Shown here: positions 25,369 to 33,685 of the stretch, one piece after another | Position numbering within the stretch: position 1 is the stretch's first letter | Layout of the letters: the number at the start of each line of letters is the position of its first letter | From: Hymenobacter lapidarius | GTDB lineage: Bacteria > Bacteroidota > Bacteroidia > Cytophagales > Hymenobacteraceae | DNA length: 59,326 nucleotides | NCBI RefSeq assembly: GCF_001816145.1 | Contig: NZ_MDZB01000100.1 | Span: forward strand, 1 to 59,326 | Direction of reading: 5' to 3' | Program-made: the position numbers and the translations under genes | The notes under the pieces: generated by a model | Told to the model about the DNA's origin: nothing | Seen by the model: the letters and a program-made list of their open reading frames with translations, nothing else | The model's database searches: none

Positions 25369-26151
25369 ATGAAGCCACCCCGCACGTTACCCGACCTGGC
25401 GCTGGCGCCCGGCCGCCGGGTGTATTTCGCGTCTGATTTCCATTTGGGGGCACCCGATGCGGCTTCGTCGTTAGCCCGGGAGCGGCGCATTGTGCGCTGG
25501 CTGGACGAGGCGGCCAAGGACGCCGCTGCCATTTACCTTCTGGGCGACCTGTTCGACTTCTGGTTTGAGTACAAGCACGCCATTCCGCGCGGCTTCAGCC
25601 GCTTGCAGGGCAAGCTGGCCGAGCTGACCGATGCCGGCTTACCCATCGTCATCTTCACCGGCAACCACGACATGTGGATGTTCGGCTACTTCACCCAGGA
25701 AATGGGGATTCCGGTGCTGCGCCATGAGGTGACGCAGCGCATCGGCAACCAGCTGTTTCACATCGGCCACGGCGACGGGCTGGGGCCGAAGGACTACAGC
25801 TACAAGGCCCTGAAGCGGGTGTTTACCTCGTCGCTGGCGCAGTGGCTGTTTGCGCGGCTGCACCCCAACTTCGGCATTGGCTTGGCCAATAAATGGAGCC
25901 GCCGCAGCCGCATGCAAACCGGCAAAGACGACACCAAATACTTCGGAGATGAGGAGTGGCTGCTGCAGTACTGCCGCGAGCAGGAAACGCGCCAGCACCA
26001 CGACTATTACGTGTTCGGCCACCGCCACCTGCCCCTGGATGTGGCCGTGGGCCCCGGCAGCCGCTACGTCAACCTCGGCGAATGGGTCAATTATTGCTCT
26101 TACGGCGTATATGATGGCAGCGAACTGGCCCTGCGGCATTTTGAAAAGTAA
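25369..26151 (+). CDS. lpxH: UDP-2,3-diacylglucosamine diphosphatase (LpxH family)
   Basis: This is a 260-residue calcineurin-like phosphoesterase that makes lipid X in lipid A synthesis. Metal motifs in order are SDFHLGA, LGDLFDFW, TGNHDMWM, IGHGDG and FGHRHLP. ATG at 25369 begins just before the first motif. It ends 5 bases before the beta-propeller-like ORF and is probably co-transcribed with it. Confidence 0.88.
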   Translation: MKPPRTLPDLALAPGRRVYFASDFHLGAPDAASSLARERRIVRWLDEAAKDAAAIYLLGDLFDFWFEYKHAIPRGFSRLQGKLAELTDAGLPIVIFTGNHDMWMFGYFTQEMGIPVLRHEVTQRIGNQLFHIGHGDGLGPKDYSYKALKRVFTSSLAQWLFARLHPNFGIGLANKWSRRSRMQTGKDDTKYFGDEEWLLQYCREQETRQHHDYYVFGHRHLPLDVAVGPGSRYVNLGEWVNYCSYGVYDGSELALRHFEK

Positions 26152-26156
26152 GGAAA

Positions 26157-27176
26157 ATGAATAATAAAAAGAACGTTATGCTGCGCTTAGCGAAGCAGCC
26201 CTACCGCTCAAGTAATTTAGTTACTGCTGCGGTAGAGCTGCTTCGGCAAGCGCAGCATGACGGTTCTTTTAGGTTAATTTTCTCCTTGTGCCTTCTCACC
26301 ACCACCGCTTGCGCCCAAGTCACGGCGCCCTCCGCGGCGTCGGTGGCGCCCGCGGCCAGGCAGGTAGCAGCACCCGTGCAAGCCGCTCCGTTGCCTGCAG
26401 TTGACGGTGCGCCTGACGCCACCGCGTCCTGGAAACTCATCCGCCTCATCAAGCTGCCCAACCCCGGCGCGGCATCGCTGGACCGGCGCGGCGCGCTCTA
26501 CGTGGCCGACGCCGACAATAACCTGCGCCAGTACGGGCCCGAGGGCCTGCTGCTGAACACGTACGCGCCCGCCCAGCCCGGCCACGTAGCCCAGGTAGAG
26601 GCCTGGAACGTGACCACTACCCTAGTGTTCAACGACGACCGGCAGCAGCTGGTCCTCCTCGACCGCTTCCTGACGCTCATCACCGAAATGCGCCTGGCCG
26701 ACTTCCTGGACGGCACGGTGCGCGTGGCCACGCTGGCCCCCGACAACCGCATCTGGCTGCTCGACGAAAGCAACCTGGTGCTGCGCGAGTTCGACCCCAA
26801 CACCCGGCTCGTCATTCAGAATACCCCGCTGGATTTGATTATCGGCCGCGCCCGGCCGGACTTCCGGTTCCTGCGGCAGTATCAGAACAATACCTACCTG
26901 GTGGACCGTAACACGGGGATTTACGTGTTCGACAACTTGGGGACGTACCGGAAGAAGATGCCCATTGCCGGCCTGAGCATGGTCGGCTTTCGGGGCGATG
27001 AAATGTACTACTTCGCCGACGAGGCGCTGCACTTTGCGCACCTCTACAACCAGACCGAACGCCGCGTGGCCCTGCCCGCTGCCGTGCCGGCGGCCGAGGT
27101 GCGCCAGGTGCTGGTGGGGGAGGGGTTTGCGTATATTTTCACCGCTGTGGGAGTGACAGTGTATCAATATAACTAG
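26157..27176 (+). CDS. Beta-propeller-like lipoprotein, 5' end overlapped by an inserted hairpin repeat
   Basis: This 339-codon ORF is not a named family. The mature part looks like a six-bladed or NHL-like propeller (YVADADNNLRQYGPEG, LAPDNRIWLLDESNL, YLVDRNTGIYVFDNLG). A lipoprotein-type signal, LIFSLCLLTTTACAQ, begins only at about residue 40. The first 38 residues come from an inverted repeat (26166-26270) read through in frame. No better ATG exists between the repeat and the signal. The repeat has probably replaced the original start and lengthened the signal region, or silenced the gene. Confidence 0.6.
   Translation: MNNKKNVMLRLAKQPYRSSNLVTAAVELLRQAQHDGSFRLIFSLCLLTTTACAQVTAPSAASVAPAARQVAAPVQAAPLPAVDGAPDATASWKLIRLIKLPNPGAASLDRRGALYVADADNNLRQYGPEGLLLNTYAPAQPGHVAQVEAWNVTTTLVFNDDRQQLVLLDRFLTLITEMRLADFLDGTVRVATLAPDNRIWLLDESNLVLREFDPNTRLVIQNTPLDLIIGRARPDFRFLRQYQNNTYLVDRNTGIYVFDNLGTYRKKMPIAGLSMVGFRGDEMYYFADEALHFAHLYNQTERRVALPAAVPAAEVRQVLVGEGFAYIFTAVGVTVYQYN
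26166..26270. repeat. REP/MITE-like inverted repeat, copy A
   Basis: The arms 26166-26207 and 26229-26270 pair over 42 bases; in the 33-base core, 29 match. The core is ATGCTGCGCTT..CGAAGCAG, and the loop is AT-rich (AGTAATTTAGTTACT). Copy B lies at 53785-53872. Copy A covers the first codons of the propeller-like gene. Confidence 0.8.
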
Positions 27177-27288
27177 CGGCTGGTAGTGCCGAGCTAGGGA
27201 TAATGGAGGGGAGGACAGGGGTAACCTCTGGAAAAGAGGGGCCGTTAGGTTTAGCAAGTCCTTCCTTCTTCCACCATTTCCCCTTCTC

Positions 27289-28455
27289 ATGAAAGCACTC
27301 CGAATTCACGGCATGCGCGATGTTCGCGTGGACACCGTCGACGACCCCAAGCTGCTTGATCCGCGCGACGCCATCATCCGCGTTACCAGTACGGCCATTT
27401 GCGGGTCCGACCTGCACATCTACAACGGCAGCATTCCGCAGCCCCGGCCCATGGTGCTGGGCCACGAGTTTATGGGCATTGTGGAGGAAGTGGGCAAGGG
27501 CGTGGGCAACCTCAAGCGCGGCGACCGGGTGGTGGTGCCGTTCCCCATTGCCTGCGGGCACTGCCTGTTCTGCAACCACGAGCTGCCCGGCCACTGCGAA
27601 AATTCCAACCCCGAGCACTACGGCCCCGAAGGCGGCTTGATGACCGAAAAGGGCGGTGCCCTCTTCGGCTACACTGACCTATATGGCGGCTACGACGGTG
27701 GCCAGGCCGAGTACGCCCGCGTGCCCTACGCCGACTTCGGTCCCCGCAAAGTGCCGGACAACCTCACCGACGAGCAGGTGCTGTTCCTCACCGACATCTT
27801 CCCCACCGGCTACTCCGGCATCGACTGGGCCAACGTGAAAGGAGGCGAAGTAGTGGCCATTTTTGGCGCCGGCCCGGTGGGTATCATGGCGGCCAAGTCG
27901 GCGTGGCTGCGTGGCGCCAGCCGCGTTATCATCGTGGATACCCAGGCCTACCGCCTCGACCTGGCCGCCAAAGCCGCCAACGCCGAGGGCATTCTCTGGG
28001 AAACCCACGACCAGGTGGTGGACGAAATCCGGAGCAAGAGCCGCGGCTACGGCGCCGATGTGGTAGTGGAAGCTGTGGGCTTCGAGCCCGACCGCAACCT
28101 GCTCGACCGGGCCAAGGCCATTATCAACGTCGAAAAAGGCTCTGATAAGGTGCTGCTGGCCTGCCTGAGCGCTGTGCGCCGCGGCGGCTACGTGTCGGTG
28201 CTGGGCGTGTACTCCTCGCCCTTCGACAACTTCCCAATCCACCAGTTCTTCGACAAAGGCCTCACCATTCAGGGCGGCCAGGCCCCGGCCCACAAGCACA
28301 TCGACAAGCTGCTGAAGCACGTATCCGACGGCGACGTGCGCCTCGACGATATTATTTCGCACCGCCTGCCGCTCAGCCAGGCCCCGCACGGCTACGACAT
28401 CTTCCGCAACAAAAAGGACAACTGCACCAAAGTGGTGCTGAAGCCTGGCGCCTAG
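27289..28455 (+). CDS. Zinc-dependent alcohol dehydrogenase, formaldehyde-dehydrogenase-like
   Basis: This is a 388-residue medium-chain dehydrogenase of the glutathione-independent formaldehyde dehydrogenase-like group. Catalytic-zinc residues lie in ICGSDLHIYNG and LGHEFMGIVEEVG. Structural-zinc Cys residues are in CGHCLFCNHELPGHCE. The Rossmann motif is FGAGPVGIMAAKSA (about 190-203). The late SVLGVYSSPFDNFPIHQFFDKG stretch is typical of this subgroup. The substrate is uncertain. A strong 22-bp inverted repeat follows the stop. Confidence 0.88.
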   Translation: MKALRIHGMRDVRVDTVDDPKLLDPRDAIIRVTSTAICGSDLHIYNGSIPQPRPMVLGHEFMGIVEEVGKGVGNLKRGDRVVVPFPIACGHCLFCNHELPGHCENSNPEHYGPEGGLMTEKGGALFGYTDLYGGYDGGQAEYARVPYADFGPRKVPDNLTDEQVLFLTDIFPTGYSGIDWANVKGGEVVAIFGAGPVGIMAAKSAWLRGASRVIIVDTQAYRLDLAAKAANAEGILWETHDQVVDEIRSKSRGYGADVVVEAVGFEPDRNLLDRAKAIINVEKGSDKVLLACLSAVRRGGYVSVLGVYSSPFDNFPIHQFFDKGLTIQGGQAPAHKHIDKLLKHVSDGDVRLDDIISHRLPLSQAPHGYDIFRNKKDNCTKVVLKPGA

Positions 28456-28497
28456 GGTCCCGCTGGGAACGACCACGCGGCAAGCAGCCAACGTAAA

Positions 28498-28550
28498 CAG
28501 CTCATAGAAAAAGGAACCTTCTTACCGCAGGTTCCTTTTTCTATGAGCTG
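28498..28550 (+). terminator. Long perfect hairpin terminator
   Basis: The arms 28498-28519 and 28529-28550 are perfect 22-bp complements around a 9-base loop. A T5 run is inside the right arm. Confidence 0.75.
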
Positions 28551-28586
28551 CGGCTTATTAAAACAGCCGGGATAAACTGGTCTGGT

Positions 28587-28594
28587 TATCTTTG
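28587..28594 (+). promoter_or_regulatory. Bacteroidota -7 box of the S8 gene
   Basis: TATCTTTG matches TAnnTTTG exactly, 46 bases before the ATG at 28641. Confidence 0.55.
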
Positions 28595-28640
28595 GCTAGA
28601 GACGAGCTAAGCTGATTTTTATACCAGGAAACTTGCCCAT

Positions 28641-31319
28641 ATGGGAGCACCACAACGCGGGCCTACGAGCTGCAACACCACAAGCAGCACGCTGCGGCGA
28701 GGCGCAAAAACAGTCCTGTTTGCGCTGCTGCTTTCTGCGCAGGCCGTGGTGGCCCAGGCCCAGCTCCGGGCCGAGGTGCAGGCCAAGCTGGCCCCCGGCC
28801 TGCAAGCAGCCACGCTGCAAAAAAACACCCGCACCGTGCGCGTGCGCGTGACCGACCCCACGGCTTTCCGGCAGTGGCTGGGGCAGCACCTGCCCGCCGC
28901 CCACGCGACGCAGCCCACGCCTTCGGCCCGCACCCTTACCGTGTCGGGCCTGAATGGCTCTGCGCTGGCCCAGCTGGCGGCCTGCCCGCTGGTGAGCTTT
29001 GTGGACGTAGCCGACCGCCCCGCCCGCCAGGAGCGGCAACTGAACAACTCCGACTTGTCGGTAAATGCCATTGCAGCCGTGCACGCCCGTTTCCCGGAGC
29101 TGGCCGGGCAGGGCCACACGGTTTCGGTGAAGGAATTGCCCTTCGATGCGACCGATATTGATTTTAAAGGCCGGGTGGTGGGCGCCAGCGGCTTTCCGGG
29201 GCCGTCTTCGCCCCACGCCACCGACATGGCTACGCTCATCGGCGGCGCCGGCAATTCCAGCCCCCTGGGCCGGGGCGTGGCCCGGCAGGTGCGGCTTGCC
29301 ACTTCCAACTTCGCCCGCCTGCTGCCCGACGAGGACCAGCAGCTCGTACCGGCCGGCATTTCGGTGCAAAACCATTCCTATGGCACGGCCATCGAGAACT
29401 ACTACGGGCTCGAATCGCAGGACTACGACCGGCAGGTGCGGGCCTATCCGACCCTGCTGCACGTTTTCTCCTCCGGTAATTCGGGCCTCCTGACCAGCGA
29501 CGCCGGCCCGTACCGCAACATTCCCCGCGTAGCCAACCTCACGGGCCAGTTCAAGATGTCGAAGAACACCCTGAGCGTGGGTGCCACCGGCCCTTCCGGA
29601 CAGGTAGACGCCCTCAGCTCGCGCGGCCCGGCCTACGATGGCCGCGTAAAGCCGGAGCTGGTGGCCTACGGCGAAGGCGGTTCTTCCGAGTCGGCGGCCC
29701 TGGTTTCGGGCATTAGTGTGCTGCTGCACCAGGTGTACCGCGACCAGAACAACGGCGCATTGCCCGCCGCTGCCCTCGTCAAAGCCGTGCTGCTGAACAG
29801 TGCCGACGACATCGGCCGGCCTGCCGTGGACTTTGTGAGCGGTTTCGGCCAAGCCGATGCGTTGGGTGCCGTTCGGGCCATGCGCAACAAGCAGTATTTC
29901 AGCGGAACGGTTACCACGGGCTCGCGGGAGTTGTTCACCGTGCAGGTGCCCGCCGGCAGCACCCAATTCAAAGCCACGCTGGTCTGGAACGACCCCGAAG
30001 GCGCTGCCAATGCGGCCCAAGCGCTTGTTAACGACTTAGACCTAGTCGTATATGACTTGGTCACTGGCAAAGACACCTTTTACCCGTGGGTGCTGAGTGA
30101 CTTTCCCCACGCCGATTCCCTGGCTTTGCCCGCCCGCCGGGGCCTCGACCGGGTGAACAACGTTGAGCAGATAACCATAAATCTGCCGTCAAACGGTCGC
30201 TACGTCTTGAGTGTGGGAGGTACAAATGTACCTCAGGGCCCGCAGGCCTTCAGCCTCGCCTACGAAATGAGCGCCCCCGGCCTGGAATGGACGAGCCCGC
30301 CCACCGCGGGCAACGTGCGGCCCGGCGCCAACACCACCCTGCGCTGGCAATGGCACGGCCCCGCCACCACCGCCCGCCTAGAATACCGGCCCGTGGGCGC
30401 GGCACAGTGGCGCGTGGTAAACGCCGCCGTGGCCCTCGCCGAAAACCGCGTTGCCTGGGCCGTGCCTGATACTACCGCGCAGGCGCAATTGCGCCTGGTA
30501 GCAGGCAGCCAGGTCTTTACCTCCGATGAGTTTGCCATTGTGCGGGTGCCGCCCGTGCGGGTAGGCTATGCCTGCCCCGATGAGACGCTGCTGCAGTGGA
30601 CCCGGGTGCCCGGCGCCACGCAGTACCAGGTGTACCAGCTCGGGGCCACTACCCTAGAGCCCCTGTTGCGCACCGCCGATACCACGCTGGTGCTCAACCG
30701 CGCCCAGATGGCCACCCGGCACTATGCGGTGGCTCCGATGCTGCGGGGCAAACTGACCGAGCCCGGCACCACCATCGATTACACCACCCAGGGCACCGCG
30801 TGCTACTTCCGCTCGTTTCTGGCCCGGCAGCTGGTTGGCGATGTTGTGCGTTTCGACGTGGAATTGGGAAGTGTATTTCGATTGAAGTCGGCCACCTTGG
30901 AGCGCATGGGCACGGGCAGCTTTGAAGCCGTGCAAACCATTTCGCCGGTCACGCAAACCAGTTTTCTGGTGACCGATATTCCCCCAGGTGCCGGCCGCTA
31001 CCTCTACCGCGTGCGGCTGGAAAACCTGGCGGGCCAGCAGTTCTACAGCAACGTGGAAGAAGCCTTTCTCTTGCAATCCGGTGCTGCTCAGGTGTATCCC
31101 AACCCGGTGCTGGCCGGCGACGTCCTCAAGCTTGTGGCCAACACCAGCGCCCCGGTCAGCATTCAGCTGTTTGATGTGCTGGGCAAGTTCCAGCGCGAAG
31201 CCGAAATAGAGGGGGTCATCAACAACATTGATACCCATGGCCTGAAGCCGGGCCTGTATTTGCTGCGCGTGCGACTGGAAAATCAGGCCGAGCAAATCAT
31301 TCGGGTTGTCATCCAATAA
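28641..31319 (+). CDS. S8 (subtilisin-like) secreted peptidase-like protein with T9SS sorting domain
   Basis: This is an 892-residue exported protein. It has a long N-terminus with a signal segment (about 22-40), a propeptide-like part, an S8 domain (about 130-420), Ig-like domains and a type A sorting domain (VYPNPVLAGDVLKLV to IIRVVIQ). The catalytic His is at H192 (PHATDMATLIGG), the oxyanion Asn at N280 (SSGNSG) and the Ser at S349 (GSSESAALVSG). The catalytic Asp position, in the usual V.V.DTG.D..H context, reads V-K-E-L-P-F-D: Glu165 replaces Asp and Pro replaces the Gly. The protease may be altered or inactive. T9SS cargo is inferred. Confidence 0.82.
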   Translation: MGAPQRGPTSCNTTSSTLRRGAKTVLFALLLSAQAVVAQAQLRAEVQAKLAPGLQAATLQKNTRTVRVRVTDPTAFRQWLGQHLPAAHATQPTPSARTLTVSGLNGSALAQLAACPLVSFVDVADRPARQERQLNNSDLSVNAIAAVHARFPELAGQGHTVSVKELPFDATDIDFKGRVVGASGFPGPSSPHATDMATLIGGAGNSSPLGRGVARQVRLATSNFARLLPDEDQQLVPAGISVQNHSYGTAIENYYGLESQDYDRQVRAYPTLLHVFSSGNSGLLTSDAGPYRNIPRVANLTGQFKMSKNTLSVGATGPSGQVDALSSRGPAYDGRVKPELVAYGEGGSSESAALVSGISVLLHQVYRDQNNGALPAAALVKAVLLNSADDIGRPAVDFVSGFGQADALGAVRAMRNKQYFSGTVTTGSRELFTVQVPAGSTQFKATLVWNDPEGAANAAQALVNDLDLVVYDLVTGKDTFYPWVLSDFPHADSLALPARRGLDRVNNVEQITINLPSNGRYVLSVGGTNVPQGPQAFSLAYEMSAPGLEWTSPPTAGNVRPGANTTLRWQWHGPATTARLEYRPVGAAQWRVVNAAVALAENRVAWAVPDTTAQAQLRLVAGSQVFTSDEFAIVRVPPVRVGYACPDETLLQWTRVPGATQYQVYQLGATTLEPLLRTADTTLVLNRAQMATRHYAVAPMLRGKLTEPGTTIDYTTQGTACYFRSFLARQLVGDVVRFDVELGSVFRLKSATLERMGTGSFEAVQTISPVTQTSFLVTDIPPGAGRYLYRVRLENLAGQQFYSNVEEAFLLQSGAAQVYPNPVLAGDVLKLVANTSAPVSIQLFDVLGKFQREAEIEGVINNIDTHGLKPGLYLLRVRLENQAEQIIRVVIQ

Positions 31320-31380
31320 GTCGTGCCTGCGGGGTTGGCTTTGGAATTCAGCTAATCACGGCTACTGCCTCGTTGAGCGG

Positions 31381-31422
31381 CAACAAAAAGCCCCGACTCG
31401 CAGGAGCCGGGGCAATTTGTTG
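31381..31422 (+). terminator. Terminator-like hairpin after the S8 gene
   Basis: CAACAAA...GCCCCG pairs with CGGGGC...TTTGTTG, with an inner CTC/GAG pair. A T-run is embedded in the right arm. Confidence 0.55.
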
Positions 31423-31511
31423 AATATTGAAGCTGTCGTAAAAAGCCGGTTTTATATGCGTCTCTGCTTCAATCGCAGAATGCCTAGGATGACAGCTCCA
31501 TTACCTAACGA

Positions 31512-32320
31512 CTAGTACAGCGCATTCAAAGCCGTTTTGTCGTTGGCATTGAACGGGCGGTTGGCACCCGAACCAATGCAAGCCAACATAAAGGAGTTGG
31601 GGTCGGCAGCGGCCGGCGTGCCGGGAATCAGGATGGCGCCAACCGTGCTGGCACCCTCGTTGCTGGTCGAACCGCCGCAGCTATAGCTGCGGTCCATGTA
31701 GTCGGTGTGGCGGAAGCCGATGCAGTGGCCCACCTCGTGTGCCAGAATGGTAGCAATGTAGGTAGTGGGGTTGGCCGTACCAATGGCACCGGAGTTAATC
31801 AGAACTTGGTTGTGGGGGTCGCCAGCGCTGGTAGGAAAGCCAGCCGAGGCCAGATAGCGGGCACTCTTGGGCGCTTGCGCCAAAACGATATTGCCGCCCG
31901 ATGATACCCGCGACATCGTGAGGGTCAGGTTTTCGGCGTTGTACCGAGCAATCATTTCGTCGGTGGCCGTAACGTAAGCAGCCGGTAGCGCCGTCGACAC
32001 CGAAATGGTGATGTTGCGGCCCGTGCCAGTGTTCACCAGGTTGGTGGTGCGGTACTGCTCCTCGGCACCCACGCGCATAAGCTTTACCGGGCTGGGGTTG
32101 GCGAGGTCTTGCGCGGTGAGGAAAATGTCGCCTTCCACAACGTAGCCGCCTTCAACAGCGATGGCACCTTGGGAAGTAAAGCCCAGTTGCTTGATTTGGC
32201 TCAGGACTTCCTTGCTTACCTCGTCAGATTTGGTGAGGGATTCGCTCTCTTTGGAGCGGACGTTAATGCGAGTGCGGAAACGAGGCACAGGCCAGCGGCA
32301 AGCAGGTTTTTTGTAAACAT
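31512..32320 (-). pseudogene. M57 (HEIGH-type) metallopeptidase paralogue, frameshifted at the lipobox
   Basis: This is a zinc-peptidase paralogue of the next gene, with HEVGHCIGFRHTDYMDRSYSC as catalytic core and the C-terminus NDKTALNALY. The catalytic part is intact from 32254 to 31512. The signal peptide (MFTKNLLAAGLCLVSALALTS) reads from ATG 32320 in another frame. Restoring one T in TCCGCTCC (to TCC TGC TCC, near 32257) yields TSCSKESES, a normal lipobox that matches LALSSCSKE of the neighbour. It is either a broken gene or a one-base sequence error. The catalytic ORF alone would lack secretion. Confidence 0.75.
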
Positions 32321-32430
32321 ATGAGTGGGTAAAGTGGAATTGGGAAAATGGGACAGTTGTGAGAGTAGGAAAAAAAATTATCAATTTAATTCATATACCT
32401 GAGTTTTTGAACAAATAAATGGAAACCCAA

Positions 32431-32461
32431 AAGACCCCAGCTTGATAGGGCCGGGGTCTCT
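32431..32461 (-). terminator. Hairpin downstream of the intact M57 gene
   Basis: AGACCCC (32432-32438) pairs with GGGGTCT (32453-32459). It lies between the two paralogues and terminates the gene at 32496 read on the minus strand. Confidence 0.5.
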
Positions 32462-32495
32462 TATTACAAATCAGTTTTGCAAGTTGCCGTGTCGG

Positions 32496-33311
32496 CTAGT
32501 ACACGTAATTCAGTGCCGTTACGTCGCTCGAAGTGAAGTAACGGTTCTGGCCGCTGCCAATGCAAGCCAGCATCCACGAGCCCGAGCTAGGACCGGTAGG
32601 AGTGCCGGGGATGTGAATAGCACCCACGGTGCCGGCCCCTTCGTTGGAGTAGGAGCCGCCGCAGCTGTAGCTCCGGTCCATGTAGTCGGTGTGGCGATAT
32701 CCAATGCAGTGACCCACTTCGTGGGCCAGGATGGTAGCGATGTACGTGCTGGCGTTGGCCGTGCCGATGGCGTCGGAGTTCACCTTAATCGAGTTGAAAG
32801 GGTTGCCGTCTGAGGGAAAGCCCGCCGAAGCCAGGTAAGTAGAGCCGTCAGGAGCCTTGCTCAGGAAAATCTGGCCGCCGGAGGTAACCCGCACGAAGCG
32901 AATGCGCAGGCTCTGGTTGTTATAGCGGCGAATGAGTTCATCGGTAGCCGTCACGTAAGCCGATGGCAGATAGATAGATACTTGAATGCTGATGGTGCGG
33001 CCCGAGCCCACGCTTACCAGGTTGCTAGTGCGGTACTGCTCTTGGTCGCCCACGCGCAACAGTTGGTAATCGGGCTTCTGGGCCAGGTTCTCATCGGTTA
33101 TCACAATGTCGCCCTCAACGAGATAGCCGCCTTCTACCCGCTTGATGCCGTCGGTGGTCAGGCCCATTTCCTTGATTTGGCTGATTACCGCCTGTGACAC
33201 GCTAATTTCTTGAGTTGGTGCTACGGCTTCCTTTTCTTTTGAGCAGGATGAGAGTGCCAACACCGAGGCGGTACAGAGGGCAGCGGCGGATAGTACATTT
33301 TTGAGTTTCAT
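32496..33311 (-). CDS. M57 (HEIGH-type) zinc metallopeptidase lipoprotein
   Basis: This 271-residue protein has a lipoprotein signal (ALCTASVLALSSCSKEK, Cys at residue 23) and a protease domain with HEVGHCIGYRHTDYMDRSY, the HExxHxxGxxH zinc site of the dual-action HEIGH metallopeptidases (M57). It is predicted to be on the envelope. The upstream copy (31512-32320) is a tandem duplicate with the same core. Conserved pieces VEGGYLVEGDI, EQYRTSNLV and AYVTATDEL occur in both. Substrate unknown. Confidence 0.85.
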   Translation of the reverse strand: MKLKNVLSAAALCTASVLALSSCSKEKEAVAPTQEISVSQAVISQIKEMGLTTDGIKRVEGGYLVEGDIVITDENLAQKPDYQLLRVGDQEQYRTSNLVSVGSGRTISIQVSIYLPSAYVTATDELIRRYNNQSLRIRFVRVTSGGQIFLSKAPDGSTYLASAGFPSDGNPFNSIKVNSDAIGTANASTYIATILAHEVGHCIGYRHTDYMDRSYSCGGSYSNEGAGTVGAIHIPGTPTGPSSGSWMLACIGSGQNRYFTSSDVTALNYVY

Positions 33312-33685
33312 TAGTTTGTTTCCGGTTGGTAAGTGAAAAATTATTAAAGTATGGACGCAATTAGAGGAAAAAAAATGTAATAGACAACAGTATTTAGATG
33401 AAACATTAAAAATATTTCAAAGTATGCGTACGTGTGTCTTTAAATGCATTTGTGACTATACCGATAATAGCCGTTTGCCAAAATCTTGTACGTTTCTCGA
33501 CAAAGTCACAATGCGGCGTTTACTGCGCTTGTTTAATGTTATGTTTGAATTTCCTCATCAAGCCAAGAATGGCTTACTTAGCGGGGCCTGCGTGGCCAAA
33601 GTGCCCTAGCCGAATTTCGTATCTTTGCTAGGACCTGAATTTTCGTGGAAAACTTATTTTCCCTCAACTATATAATTTCTTACTA
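33312..33685. other. AT-rich intergenic region between divergent M57 and ricT genes
   Basis: This region is much richer in A and T than its surroundings, with no gene supported. A TATCTTTG box is present near its right end for ricT. Confidence 0.5.
33620..33627 (+). promoter_or_regulatory. Bacteroidota -7 box of ricT
   Basis: TATCTTTG matches TAnnTTTG exactly, 58 bases before the GTG start at 33686. Confidence 0.55.

Noticed and set aside
26200..26290. Alternative start codons after the repeat in the propeller-like gene
   Set aside because: No ATG or GTG lies between the repeat and the signal peptide; only a TTG inside the signal itself, which would remove it.
31306..31515. Small ORF after the S8 gene
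   Set aside because: It spans the terminator-like hairpin and has no domain or ribosome-binding signal.
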